From Agarophyton chilense (lineage: Eukaryota > Rhodophyta > Florideophyceae > Gracilariales > Gracilariaceae): a stretch of 64,000 nucleotides of DNA. The stretch is from the NCBI GenBank assembly GCA_030374765.1, contig JARGXX010000073.1, forward strand, positions 1-64,000, given 5' to 3'. This document shows positions 12,201 through 23,165 of the stretch, one piece after another. The position numbers and the translations under genes are program-made. Positions within the stretch are counted from its first letter, which is position 1; each line of letters begins with the position of its first letter. The notes under the pieces were generated by a model. The model was not told the DNA's origin, did not search any database, and saw only the letters and a list, made by a program, of their open reading frames with translations.

Positions 12201-13512
12201 AGTTGTTTCGTTCTCTTTGGTTCGCATATTCTTGTATCTGACGTTATGCTTGCGCATGTATGTGGTACAGGTGGATGTGAAGACTGCGTTTCTCAATGGC
12301 GAACTTGAGGAAGATGTGTGGATCATGTCACCTCGAGGTATACCTGGCGTGACTTCACGATGCTTCAAATTGCTCAAGGCTATCTATGGACTGAAGCAAG
12401 CACACTTGGCATGGCACAACAAACTATGCGAGGATATGAAAAGCATATGTTTTGAAGAGTTACCGAGTGCACCTTGCGTGTTTCGCCGCCAAAACGAGAG
12501 CAATGAGGATGCGTTCGTGCTAGTTTATGTGGATGACTTGCTAATATTCACAACTTCTGCCATGGAACGTGATTCGATTTTGGAGGAGCTTAAGTCGTTT
12601 TACGAGCTGCGTGTGGCGGACGAAGTGAACTTGTACCTTGGCGTTGAATTCAAATGGACTTTAGATTCAGATGGTCGACCTGTGTCGCTGTATCTTGGTC
12701 AGTCACTGTACACGGAAAGCGTGTTGCGCCGTTTCGGGTTTCAGCGATCCAAGCCGGCATGCACCCCTATGGTAGAATCGTTTTTTTCCGGGTGGACATC
12801 TGAGAAAGACAAATCCATCCAGGATACTCAGCTGTACCAGCAGATCATTGGATCGCTTTTGTACTTGGCACTGAGAACTCGGTTGGATATATTAGCACCC
12901 GTCCTAATCTTGGCTCGTTTTCAGAAATCGCCCACGGCCTACTGTCACAAGGCGGCAAAGCGGGTTCTTCGTTACCTTCGCGGTACAACTGAACATGGTG
13001 TGCACTATCACTCTGGCATGGTGAAACTGGAGGCGTACGTTGACTCTGACTACGCTGCGGACACGCGTGATCGCAAGTCAATGTCTGGTTTCTTAGTGAA
13101 GCTTGGCAAAGCGACATGTATGTGGGGCGCAAGAAAACAGGCTTCGGTGGCGTTGTCTACCGGCGAGGCCGAGTATTATGCTTTGACGCTTGCGTGTCAG
13201 GAGGTTATTTGGTTGAAGCGTGTGCTTAAGGAGATTGGATGGAAAGTGCAAGGTGCTGTGCCCATTCGTTCGGACAACCAGTGCGCCATTGACTGGGCAA
13301 CTGGTGAACGCTGTCCGTCGGGTCGCGCTAAGCACATTGACGTTAAGTTGCACTTCGTTCGGGAACTAGTCAAGGATAGTCACATCAATATGACGTACGT
13401 TCCAAGTGAAGACAATGATGCGGACTTCTTAACTAAACCACTTGGCCCAGGTCTTCACAACAATAACGTGGACCGTGTTGGACTTGGCCGACCAGTCGAG
13501 GAGGAGTGTTGA
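9211..13512 (+). CDS. Copia family A gag-pol polyprotein, intact
   Basis: 1433 residues in one frame with no breaks. The start ATG follows the ~900 nt leader. In order: gag of about 280 residues; CX2CX4HX4C zinc knuckle from residue ~284 (CDFCDRDGHTQDRC); aspartic protease DSGAT at ~365; pre-integrase HHCC (WHRRLAHINH, CRACRLGK) from ~500; integrase core with Asp in HSDIVGP, Asp in HSDGAEEY and Glu in NAIAERINR; an acidic linker; reverse transcriptase with VDVKTAFLNG and the YVDD box at ~1106; RNase H with YVDSDYAAD at ~1276 and STGEAEY. This order (integrase before RT) defines Ty1/copia. The stop codon (13510-13512) lies inside the 3' LTR. All catalytic residues I looked for are present, so the protein should be functional. 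No gag/pol frameshift or stop is seen, so gag excess must be set some other way. Confidence 0.96.
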   Translation: MSDTEMESESTTGMKIPRFHGRRGDDYALWRHRLRAASRVKGVWNVVESDSGYSATAEATSDTAIDSARVVAKREKACGIIICALGDAPLRVVMDVDDDPARMLALLDARYASNRTVSRIAVQTQLFRMGYNGQNMSGYVDQYTALFAQLERMGKDAAVPESHKAPMLLASIDPNCTLESTAAALRTKDIAELTWDYVATTLIDEYNAKQVSARPSGRSSRRKKKGRKKSGRHSESTNRTRSSANNEDEESDGHSDIESTARALAAALRSSSFDRPGSSNGHHCDFCDRDGHTQDRCFMNPDNPDNHLPQSILDKLSPQPKRMGGNSGRSTSSKSSGKSGKIEIAGATVERTTIVPPNDLSTYADSGATVHCFHSVCAFVPGSLEPCDERTVMLADNTSVVSKQRGEVIIPLDNANIRLSDALLTPALGYNLVSTGCLADKGIESLFGRHSVRLTLESNGFEVGIGDRDKVSRMYTLPQPLGHAGVELALSTKSTETQLWHRRLAHINHRDLQHVHKYADGVPHLCDMEEVCRACRLGKAHKLPFPGHFEHASAVGDIVHSDIVGPLEKSFPEKFQYACTFLDDHSRYVFLGLVIHRSALSDVFVGIAAKFKQLGGVHIKSLHSDGAEEYIALQENLAAEHGLTSFSAPYTPEHNAIAERINRTMVEAARSLLIQADLPECLWPYALKHVIFVRNRVQHSTVNNSSYFLVTGNKPLLKQVRVFGCTAFVLRTPRGPKFESRALEGVYLETLEHGVYKVLVVDNDGTPRIIESRHVTFDESEFPGASSLANYMDDESASDADYSSDMGLCDSIDDESDTFSVDNVEEEVVHDGSSHLIPALRQSESDSGSNEDDAQDSESDDESAADDLDTSANADTEPRYPRRTRRQPLRWFMAGSAHCRSQVKVTTSDEPSLKEAMSASAEERTMWQAAVDEEFSSLESKKTWKPDDSPASQPLPTHVILKVKRNADGSVERFKARVVAGGNHQTYGQDYMETYAPVVSFSLVRIFLYLTLCLRMYVVQVDVKTAFLNGELEEDVWIMSPRGIPGVTSRCFKLLKAIYGLKQAHLAWHNKLCEDMKSICFEELPSAPCVFRRQNESNEDAFVLVYVDDLLIFTTSAMERDSILEELKSFYELRVADEVNLYLGVEFKWTLDSDGRPVSLYLGQSLYTESVLRRFGFQRSKPACTPMVESFFSGWTSEKDKSIQDTQLYQQIIGSLLYLALRTRLDILAPVLILARFQKSPTAYCHKAAKRVLRYLRGTTEHGVHYHSGMVKLEAYVDSDYAADTRDRKSMSGFLVKLGKATCMWGARKQASVALSTGEAEYYALTLACQEVIWLKRVLKEIGWKVQGAVPIRSDNQCAIDWATGERCPSGRAKHIDVKLHFVRELVKDSHINMTYVPSEDNDADFLTKPLGPGLHNNNVDRVGLGRPVEEEC
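13498..13506 (+). other. Polypurine tract of Copia A
   Basis: GAGGAGGAG immediately before the 3' LTR; the usual plus-strand DNA priming site. It also encodes the last residues of the polyprotein. Confidence 0.6.
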
Positions 13513-14179
13513 GGTTTGATCGACTCTGCCCCCAAGCCCTTTGGAGTGTTGGAAATAGTGGAAAACAAAAAGTGGATTTAAGCATGGGCACTTTTGGGCA
13601 CCCTCCGCGGAAAAACGCATATGCGCCTCATCTCAATCTCAACGTGAAACGGCCATCTGATTGGCTACTGCAAATGCCCTCATGCAACGTGGTAAGGACA
13701 AGTGGTCTGGTTCTAATGGGGCGTGTTGGGGCTTCGGCCCAAGTGGAGCGATTTGATTGGACGAGAGCGCTGAATGAGCACGGGCTATGCAGTTGGAGAG
13801 AATGTGCGAATGTGGGCTGGATACGGGGTTTGGCCGTAACAGCCGAATCTGGGCTGCGCGGGGTGGTTGGCACTGGCGCACCACTTTGGATGATTTTTTG
13901 AGTTTTTATTTGATATGCTTCATGTTTGAAATTGTTTTGGCGCGCAACTCCTCGTCGCACAGTGGCAAGGTGTGAGACGTGGGTGACCCGCCGACGGTCA
14001 GCACCGGCGGCGGAAGTGCGTGCGAGGTAGATATAGTTTTCAATGACGGTCGCCAACGATCGAAGTAAATTGTCAAGGCTGACTACCTTCCTTTGTTTCT
14101 CTTCTTTTAATTTTCTCTTCTTCTCGTCTTTTCCCCCTCTTCTTCCTTTTCCTTTACCTAACCTGCGCTCACGTTGTGA
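13507..14179 (+). repeat. 3' LTR of Copia A
   Basis: 673 bp. Differences from the 5' LTR seen by eye include GGTTTGGTCG/GGTTTGATCG and ACTGTGCC/ACTCTGCC near the start, and single changes further in; about 99% identity overall. Confidence 0.92.
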
Positions 14180-16070
14180 CTTTGCAAGTCACACGGTTGC
14201 GCACATACACTGCAACATTCAGTGCCTCAGCCCAAAAGTGCTTTGGCAATTTCTTGTGACATAACATCGATCTGACCAAGTCCATGAGTGTGCGGTTGAA
14301 CCGTTCGCCAAGTCCATTCTGCTGAGGATTGTAAGGCAAAGTTCGCTGATGCTCAATACCGTGACGTTCAAGTTCTTTGGTAAAACGATGTGACAGATAT
14401 TCACCACCGTTGTCAGTGCGCAATGCTTTGAGCACACTCTCACGTGCGGTGATGGTTTTCACTTGTCTGCCTGTTTGGTTTTGAACAAACTTGAGCCACC
14501 TTAGGAACATCTGGAACACCTCATCCTTAGTTTTGAGCATGTAGAAGAAGCAGAAACGACTGTGATCATCGATGAATGTGACGAAGTAGTGCGAGCCTCC
14601 CAAGGATTTCACACTTACTGGACCTGACACATCGGAGTGAACAAGTTCCAGTACGTGTTTTGCTCGTTCCCCCCGTTGCTTGGGAGTCGGATCACGGGTT
14701 GCTTTTCCTACTACACATGAACCACACACATCTGAATCCTGCGCAACGTCTACATTGAGCCCTGACACAACCTTGTTTCGAGCCATATGCTTGATACCAT
14801 CCACATTCACATGAGCCATTCGAGCATGCCATAGCGACAAGTCCGACACAAGTGCGCTGTTTACATCTGTACACTGGTGTGCGGCAGTGCAAAGGTAGTA
14901 TAGGCCTTTGACGCGGCGCCCCACGGCAACCACTTTTGACCCCTTGTATACACATACCTTCTCTTTTTCAAACACTACTTTGCACCCCAGATCACAAATC
15001 GCCGATACAGAAAGCAAATGGTACCTTAAATTCGGTACATGAACAACTTGCTTCAGCTGGCACTTTCGTTTGGACCCTTCCACAATCAGATCAAGCTCCA
15101 CACTACCGTGACCAACAGACACTAGTTTGGAATCATTACCGATGCTAACGCCATAAGACACCTTACTATCATATGTTTGGAACATGGATCCGTCAAAAGT
15201 CATGTGGGCAGTAGCACCAGAGTCAACAATCCAGACACTGTTCGTGGCTTTATCAGAGCCAGTAGCAATGAGACATACACAGTCAGAGTCGTTGCCACCC
15301 GGCTCTCGCTCATCGCCGAGCTCAGTATTGACAGTTGGGTGAGCAGCACCGACCTGATTCCTGTTAGCCCCATCACGTTGCATCTTGAAACAGTTCCTCT
15401 GGATATGACCCTTCTTATGACAATAATGACACTCGATGTTCTTCCATTGCGACTGCCTGCCAACCAAAACTGCCTCACTTCCACCAGGCTCCTCCTTGGC
15501 ACGATCGTTCATTCGCTGCTCTTCTTGCAGCAGACGACTCTTCACAAACTCTAGAGTGAGTTGACGATCGCCAATCGTGGTATCAATTGCCACGATGAGG
15601 TGCTCGAATCTTTCCGGAAGTCCGCATAGGATGGCCATAGCGATGTCCTCCTCCTCAACAACAACGTCCATACACTTCAGGTCCGATGCCAGATGACGTA
15701 CACGGTTGATGAACTGGAGCATTTTCTCATCATCACGCATCTTGGCAGAGTAGAAGGAACGTCGGGCGTTGATTTTGTTGAGCAGAGTCTTGCGTTGGAA
15801 CACATCGCAAATGGCTTTCCACATATCGGCAGCGTTGTCGGCGTCCCGCACATGATCTAAATGCTCATCACTGAGTGTGAGACCAATAATAGCTCTGGCC
15901 TTGGCATCTTTCTTTTTCCAAGTCGACAGCTCATCTTCGTCAGTGGGTCTAACAGAGTCGAGGTGACCGTCGAGGTCTTTGAGTGTAAGCAGCAGCTCAA
16001 TCTTCTGCTTCCATACGTGGAAGTTATCCTCAACCAGCTTTTCGATTTTCACCCCACTGAACGAATCCAT
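14180..16070 (-). pseudogene. gag-pol of copy B'' (gag to integrase, 3' truncated)
   Basis: Open from ATG 16070 (MDSFSGVK) for about 630 codons. It shows a copia-type gag of about 240 residues, the zinc knuckle CHYCHKKGHIQRNC, protease DSGAT, HHCC pre-integrase region (LWHARMAH), and integrase with FIDDHSR, TDNGGEY and the QNGLGERFNR glutamate. It runs into LTR sequence after NRVTCK, so RT and RNase H are lost. The open frame extends 49 codons upstream of this ATG, but that start would be GTG and lies in the structured leader, so I prefer the ATG. No nonsense codon was seen: this copy died by truncation. Confidence 0.9.
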
Positions 16071-17259
16071 GTTGTGCAAAGTGTCACAAGAGGCCGAGAG
16101 AGATGGCTTGGCAGCAACAGACAGGTGAACAACAACAACAGACAACAACAACAAAGTAAAAACAACAAACAACAAATAATTCTTCAAGATTGAACAGGCA
16201 ATAGTCTGTGGGCGCACTGGCAGGGCTTCCTATACCCCCGTTCCTAAAGGTCGGACCCCTGGTCCTCAGAGCTCTTCTGGGTAGATAACGGTTTTCTGCA
16301 GTCTACCTCCTCCCACGTCAAAAGGAGAAGGCGCGTTGCTCCTTACGAGGCTTCCAGAGGATGGTTAATGACCGAAGATATGCCTTCACCAAGTGGACCC
16401 TCTCTGGCCTCTTTCAAGAACTAGCGCGACCTCGAAACCGAAGCTACTTCAACACCAAGATACGCTTCTAACGAGCAATCAATGAAGATCGCACGCGGCC
16501 TGATCCTGGAAAGGAAGTCAGCCTTCGAATCGTCGCCTTCCCGCGTACTGCGGATCAAAAGCTCCTTATGGATGCTGTTCACAACAGTCCAAGTGCCCAA
16601 CCACAAAGGTCGGGCTCACACACAAAGTCAAACAACCAGCCAAATGCAGTGCGCCACGGCACCCCGTCCACAAATGCACCCGCAAAGTTCAACCAGATCT
16701 TTCGACCGTCACTGTTATCCGCCCTAAAAGGACCAGTGGGGAACCCGCTCGACAGTACACCTGCTTTGGTTTAAGCCGCCAGGCTAACGTCCCCGAGTAC
16801 AAGGAATCACCCAAAGTACCTCGGCTCAACCGCTCGTCGCACAGGCAAAGATGCAGACCAAACACACAAACACACACGAACGCTGAGCCAAGAACTCCAG
16901 GCCCAGACTTCAACAAACACGGTCCTCAACCTCTCGGATCAGAACCCGCAAACACGACGCAGGGATCCACAAAACAACGAAAGAGAGGGAGACCAAACGA
17001 AACGGATAGCGATCGACAAACACGGGCAACAACGAGCACCCAACCACAGTCACGATAAAAACGTCCAACCACTACCACCACAACGCCCTCATGGAGGAAC
17101 GCAAGACCGAAAGAAAGTACCAACACCAACCCACGATACGGTCACACACCCGACGAAACGGCTACTACGGCGGAAACGAAGAGAAAAGAACAGCGAAACG
17201 GGTTAACGGCGGTGCGGGAGAGCGGCAAGAGACGAACTATACGGAAGAGGTCAGCGGGG

Positions 17260-17273
17260 CTGGGCCCATAACC
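17260..17273 (-). other. Primer-binding site of copy B''
   Basis: Minus strand GGTTATGGGCCCAG, adjacent to the LTR; same initiator tRNA-Met anticodon-region complement. Confidence 0.75.
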
Positions 17274-17959
17274 TGATGGAAAGGGAAATGCTGAAGGAAA
17301 GGTTGAGGGAATGAAAAGGAAGTTCGCCAGCTCTGGCTCGGATTTACTTGGAGGCGCTCAAACTTTCACTTATATACTACTTCAAAACGTCAGCTGTCTA
17401 GACTCCAACCCAAAGTAAACCCTAGACTACCAAGCAGGGACACTCAATACTACCAATCATATTCAAGCATGACATTAACCCTAGTCAATGTTCATTGCAG
17501 CACACAACAAGGCAATACAACAGTGCACAGCCCATAATTACACTCACGTGTGCACAAATTCAATATGCCAGCACACACTACTTGCAATCCGCCTCCATAC
17601 ACATTCACCTTCCAGCACAGTACACCAAGTCTCCTGTAATACACATGTCACGTCTCTTCTCCAAGTACATTCGTTACACCTTGTGAGATGTGTTCATAGT
17701 ACACCAGCTGGACATGTTGAACAGCGTGTACAGAAGTACAAGTAGACCACGCACACACGTGTCACACAGACAAACCCAATAGTGCCATGCCACTTGTACA
17801 CACCACATTGCATGTGCACATTTGCAGTAGTCAATCACAGCCCGAGTTCACGTTGAGATTCGACTGACACGCATATGCGCTTTTCCAGCACCCTCCAAAA
17901 CAGCCCATGCTCCCCTGCACTTTTGGTTTTCAGTGACAACACAGGGTCAACAGCCAACA
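17274..17959 (-). repeat. 5' LTR of copy B''
   Basis: 686 bp, TGTTGGCTG...TCCATCA on the minus strand, matching 5731-6417. Confidence 0.88.
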
Positions 17960-19101
17960 AGCAGCGGTATGCCCGACCGATAGTATCGGCCGTGAGAGCG
18001 CGACGGTTGTATACACTCGTAACGGAGCGCTTCTTCGCTACTTTGTGTCTGCGCGCGCCGCCGCGGGATTCTCTGCTCCGATCGTGTGCATGTCCACTGC
18101 TGGGGCCGATCTCCTTCCCCTCTCCACCCTTCTGCGCCTTCTACTTCGCCCCCGAACCCACTCCTACTCATAATGAATGGAACCGCGCAGGTTTCCAAAA
18201 GCCTAGAAGTATACTCGATTGCGCTTATGATGGACCTGATCAACTGCATTTCGGGTATCCCCCACGCTGAAAACTTCCCGCACTGAAAGGGGAGCATTGA
18301 CCCGTCAGACTCAAGTGTGTTCTCCGAAAAGAAGTTCACGTTGAGCTTCGCTTTTCTCCTAGTCTATCCACTCACGGCGCCTGCTGTTAAGTTCGAAACG
18401 CCAATACTCCATTGCTACGTCGACATGAGCGGTGTAGTCTGTTTAGACGTTATGAAGGACCAATAGAGTCCTACCTACAATGTTTACACCGTGGTGCTCT
18501 CTATTCGTGGCTTACTTGTTACCCCCAACAATTACATGCCTCTTCAATGATCAAGCTAGCCAGCTTCGTAATGGCCGTGCGATATTCTTCAAACTCGCCA
18601 AGAGAAGGTACGCATATCTTCTGATTTCGTGATTCCTGATTGTTAATATCCCCGTCTCGGCTTTTCATTATGTGGTTTTTTTGTAGTCTTTCGAATGAAC
18701 GGTCAGGTTGGGGGAACAGGGAATCGACATGCAGGCGAAGGGCAGTACGATAACATGGTCAGCCGCGCAGAAGCCGAGATACAAATTCAAAAATCAATGC
18801 CTTCGAAACTGGACGATTCAAGCTTGTTCGTTCTCGGACTCGAACCAGGTATTTCAGATCCCAAAAACAGTACAAGTTATCTCTACATGGCGATGTTTTA
18901 TCACAGTTCGTACCCCAAAAATGCGCCTCCGTCATGGAGATGAGCGTGCATCTCTCGGGGTGAAAAGGAGTGGATTCCCTGCCCACATTGTGGGAGTTGA
19001 TGCTCGTGAGGGCTCACGCTAAGTGTATCGCGCGCAGCGAAAGCAGCCACTAACCGGCGCTATTCCTTGGGGTTGTCTTTTAGTTTTGCATGGTTTGAAT
19101 G
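17960..19101. other. No confident gene
   Basis: Only short unrelated frames (the longest near 18708-19022). None has a recognisable motif or continues across a break. It may be remnants of the old transposon region to its right. Confidence 0.4.
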
Positions 19102-19842
19102 TCAAGATTTCACAAGTTCATCAGAAGAAGTTCTACACAACAATATTTTAGGATTCTTCCGCATTCTAAGAGTATGAAATCCTTCTTGCATGTTATTCTC
19201 ATCAAGCTTCGGATTGGTAAGAAAGTGTGCAGTTGCGCTCAGGAATGATACATGTCGTTTTATGAATTGATCCAAGAGGGCCAAGAAACCGGTTCCACCC
19301 ACATCACCGTCGGTACGGGTGCGTTCTAGACATTCTCGCATACCCAACATACATCTTGCCGTTGTGGTTCGTTGAATTATTTGAAACTGTTGGGTACTGG
19401 CACCGTTTCAGAACCAGCGACGCTGCTTTTGCACGAACCGGTTCGAAGAACTCAGCCACTGTTCCAGACGCTTCAAAGCCCCAGGATTGGTTTTCCACTT
19501 CATCTACCATTATTTAGCCTTCTTTCTTACATATTCCGCTTTGTCATGCAACAAAACTGGTTGATACAGTTTGACAACTAAAACGTGTTGTACATTACCT
19601 CCTTCTTCTACGAATGCACATTCAGTATGAGCATTGCATTTCAAACGAAACACCGGCTGAACTTCAGGACATAGGAAGGCTTCGATGTTGTGAAGACAAT
19701 TCTGACACCTTCGTGTGTGCATTTGAGCCATGTAATTAAACTCGACGCAGTTACAACCGAATTTTCCATCATGTGCAGGCTCATATTCAGCTGCACTGTA
19801 ACACAAATTAGACACAGCACCAACCACCATCGATATCACCAC
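19102..19842 (-). pseudogene. Unassigned decayed coding remnant
   Basis: Three consecutive minus-strand frame pieces (19842-19510, 19510-19304 and 19350-19102) look like one protein broken by frameshifts. The first and third are in the same frame. The first piece is cysteine-rich (GCNCVEF, RRCQNCLHN, LKCNAHTEC), so it might have bound zinc. In the first frame the open region extends a further ~75 nt upstream. I do not recognise a family. The position beside transposase E suggests a second transposon gene, but that is only context. Confidence 0.25.
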
Positions 19843-20173
19843 TGCCTCTTTCCATGAAAAACTGAGCTTCTCGGGCGCCGTTGAAACGCATAGAATAGTA
19901 CGTTGAATATGTTTCTACTTTAAGGACAGAAAACATTCTTATTACTCCAGGGACTACATGGAACTAATCTTTGACAGGTAGCGTACGCTCAAACGTCAAT
20001 TTTTTACTACATGTAACATCTTAGATTTCTAACAAAGCCCATGGAATCTTCTGTTTCTTGAAAACTGGTTGTCATAACCTCAAAAAAAGCTCTTTCATTG
20101 AGAACTATTGAATATCTCTTCCAATTTGGGCCTCCAATACTCGTATACATTCATCAGCATCGAAAGAACCATA

Positions 20174-21597
20174 CTATCTCCGACGAATCCTTACTGGGTC
20201 ACCACGCGACTCATTACCTTTATGTCTACGCTCAACATGGCCGCGGCGACCACCTTCGTGAGAGATCCCATTTCTTTGAGATATAGTATGCCTATCTCTA
20301 GATGTACTGGCGCCCCTCGAATGAACGAAATCCGAGTTTAGCCTATCCGTTGAGAACCCGTTGGCAATTAGAGCTGCTTTCAACACATGAGGGGTAATTA
20401 AGCTGGCGATTTGGATACTTGGATATATGCAACTTGGTGGCTGCGGTTGATTGTTTGCAGATTCTCTTATAGGTTCTGTCTTTTGTGGAGCCATCAATGA
20501 TTGTGGAATGTCTTGATTCTTCACGTTTCCATCAACTGGAATGGAACAAGCCGGCATCTGAGATAGGCCATCTGCGTCTCGTAAAAGGACGATGCCGGCG
20601 TCTGAATCAGAAGGTATATAGCTGCCAGTTGACAGGGAAAACCGTCCGTTATTCCCCAAAATTTCGCAACCCAAGTATGAGATTGGAGCATTCTCGAGCA
20701 TGGAAAACTCCACTCGTTCAAATGTTGCCACTCTTCTTGGGTTACCGCCATTGTTCCTTCCTCCGAATTCTTTCTCTTTTCGCTCCGCTTCGGCCCTGGT
20801 TCCAGTGTGAGTACGATCTGCAGTTGTAGCTACCACGCGTGTGTTGTTTTTGGCAGGTTGTATGTCCGGTTCCACTGAGTGGGCGAGGAACGAACTGGAC
20901 TCATTACCATCGGCGCTATTTAAATCAAGAAGTGGGCAGTTCGGGTCTTTGCTTGTTGCCAAAAATTGATTCAAAGGATATGCCAAGCTGTGCTGTGCTG
21001 CAAATGACGACACATCTGCCTAGTCGCTGAGGCGACAGCGAGGGGCAGCTCGAGAGTTTTGGCCAACTGGAACAACATCAGCGTTACTTTTGACAGACTT
21101 ACACTTCTGGATAAAGGTTTTTCTATTCCCCAGTTCGCTTCCCCTTGGACAAAGATTGCTATCTCAGGTCTGTTGTTCAACCTTTCAATAAGTCTCTCGG
21201 CCAAAAACTTGTCTCCCCTGCATATTGCTGACCAGGTTTTCCCCTCCCAACTAGTCAGAAGCATTAGAGCCATTAAATTTGTAGCGCAATCCTTCGCGTG
21301 CATATTGACAATCTCATCCTGTACTTCTCTCAGTACAATGAAAGCCCTTCTTGGATCATGTTCAGTTAGTTTTGCGTCACGTTTGTCGGCAAGATTGTGA
21401 AACGCATTTGCCAAGTTCGGATCTCGACCAAAACGGGCTTGGAAGTGCTTCGGTTTGTATATCGGGTGGGGATATACCTGTGGCTGGGTAATATCGATTC
21501 TTGTTTTCGTATTCTGAAGAGTGCTCTCCATCGTCGTTATTTTGTTCAGAACCACTTTTATCATCGCGTGCAATGCCATTTGATCTTGCGACTTCAT
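20174..21597 (-). pseudogene. Unknown two-frame gene, divergent from transposase E
   Basis: Two overlapping minus-strand frames form a likely single protein. The first runs from ATG 21597 to 20971 (about 208 residues; helical, with HFQARFGRDPNLANAF and LADKRDAKLTEHDP). The second is open from about 21013 to 20174 (about 279 residues), low in complexity and ending in a basic tail (RRGHVERRHKGNESRG). The second has no early ATG of its own, so a frameshift or small intron near 21000 is implied. No known domain is recognised. The start lies about 320 bp from the first ATG of transposase E on the other strand, so the two could share a promoter region, as transposon genes sometimes do. Confidence 0.35.
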
Positions 21598-21915
21598 TTT
21601 AAGAATAGGGTAGGTTTCTTTTCTCAAAATGATTCGGCACACTACGAGGATTCGGTGCACATGTCTGACAATCTTCGTTACTCGCAACTGTTCTTTTTAC
21701 AGTTACCACTTTCAATTCAGCTCAAACGAAAAGGAGAAACTCACAACTTTTTTCTGTAAGTTCAAGAATATATATTGAATCTACATATTGTTCCCCAGTC
21801 CAGAGACACTAATCTTTCTTCCTATCACATTTATCTTAAGTCCATCAAAAGATTTGTGTGATCATCGTGGTGCGAATGTCGATGAAAGCTTGGAAGACCG
21901 ATTTCTCTCACAACC

Positions 21916-22482
21916 ATGAACAAACATCGCCGGGAAGCAAACCATCGCTGCATTGCACGAGGTCGTGAGCGATTTGAAAGAGGGCCCCGACTACATGGTG
22001 AGAATGTGAATTTATACATACTTCAGTGCTTCGATAAGACGTTCGAGCATCCGACGGATGACGAAAGAGACAATTGCAACTATGAACAGATTGCAACGGA
22101 TGTAGTTCTACAACCACTTCCCGAAACACCGCCAACATTACTTCGCTTTGTATCTCCTCCTGTCGTACCCAATGCTATGGAATCAATGCAGTATTTTAAC
22201 GATGAAGCTTTGACATAAGAAATTAGGCGAGATGAAGAAATGAATGCCAACGTTAGCTCTGAAGCACAATCACTACAACCGATTTCTGAGAGCGCCCAGG
22301 CTACGGTTACATCTGCTGGCGGAGAGATCGCCCTCCATGCATCACATGAAACAACTAAAACACAGCCGTTAGCCAGTTCAGAACCACATATACTTATGCT
22401 CACATCACCATCAGATTCCCGTGCTTGTCTTAGTGATACAGAAATGTCTCCCTCTTGAAGGGGTGAGGAGAGATTACAAATA
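21916..22482 (+). pseudogene. CACTA/TNP2-like transposase E, segment 1
   Basis: Open frame from ATG 21916 (MNKHRREANHRC) broken by TAA at 22216-22218 and TGA at 22456-22458, both in the same frame. A solo family A LTR follows. Removing the LTR and one copy of its CTCTC duplication joins this frame to segment 2 in register, which is the main evidence that they were one gene. The segment has no diagnostic motif of its own; basic N-terminus, then acidic and Ser/Thr-rich. Confidence 0.5.
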
Positions 22483-22487
22483 CTCTC
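22483..22487. repeat. Target-site duplication of solo LTR A, left
   Basis: CTCTC, repeated at 23161-23165. Confidence 0.8.
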
Positions 22488-23160
22488 TCACAACATGAGC
22501 ACAGGTTAGGTAAAGGACAAGGAAGAAGAGGGGGAAAAGACGAGAAGAAGAGAAAATTAAAAGAAGAGAAACAAAGGAAGGTAGTTAGCCTTGACAATTT
22601 ACTTCGATCGTTGGCGACCGTCATTGAAAACTATATCTACCTCGCACGCAGTTCCGCCGCCGGTGCTGACCGTGGGCGGGTCACCCACGTCTCACACCTT
22701 GCCACTGTGCGACGAGGAGTGGCGCGCCAAAACAATTTCAAACATGAAGCATATCAAATAAAAACTCAAAAAATCATCCAAAGTGGTGCGCCAGTGCCAA
22801 CCACCCCGCGCAGCCCAGATTCGGCTGTTACGCCAAAACCCCGTATCCAGCCCACATTCGCACATTCTCTCCAACTGCATAGCCCGTGCTCATTCAGCGC
22901 TCTCGTCCAATCAAATCGCTCCACTTGGGCCGAAGCCCCAACACGCCCCATGAGAACCAGACCACTTGTCCATACCACGTTGCATGAGGGCATTTGCAGT
23001 AGCCAATCAGATGGCCGTTTCACGTTGAGATTGAGATGAGGCGCATATGCGTTTTTCCGCAGAGGGTGCCCAAAATTGCCCATGCTTAAATCCACTTTTT
23101 GTTTTCCACTATTTCCAACACTCCAAAGGGCTTGCGGGCAGAGTCGACCAAACCTCAACA
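22488..23160 (-). repeat. Solo LTR of family A
   Basis: 673 bp, minus orientation, flanked by CTCTC on both sides. No internal sequence: the expected product of LTR-LTR recombination. It fixes the true ends of the family A LTR. Confidence 0.92.
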
Positions 23161-23165
23161 CTCTC
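23161..23165. repeat. Target-site duplication of solo LTR A, right
   Basis: CTCTC, matching 22483-22487. Confidence 0.8.

Larger units (their letters stand above)
7625..14179 (+). mobile_element. Complete Copia element, family A
   Basis: 6555 bp: 5' LTR, PBS, leader of about 900 nt, one intact gag-pol frame, polypurine tract and 3' LTR. The flanks do not form a target duplication: CATGG on the left and CTTTG on the right. The left flank is plus-strand family B (start of gag), while the right flank is minus-strand family B (integrase). The element therefore either joins two different insertions through recombination, or marks an assembly join. Coding capacity is intact and the two LTRs differ by only about seven to eight substitutions by eye, so it may be recently or still active. 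Confidence 0.92.
14180..17959 (-). mobile_element. Copia family B, copy B'' (5' LTR to integrase)
   Basis: On the minus strand: 5' LTR (17959-17274), PBS (17273-17260), leader, then gag-pol as far as the integrase core, where the family A 3' LTR interrupts it at 14180. RT, RNase H and the 3' LTR are missing. The sequence just outside the LTR (AGCAG, 17960-17964) is not retrotransposon-like and marks the right border of the mosaic. Confidence 0.9.
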
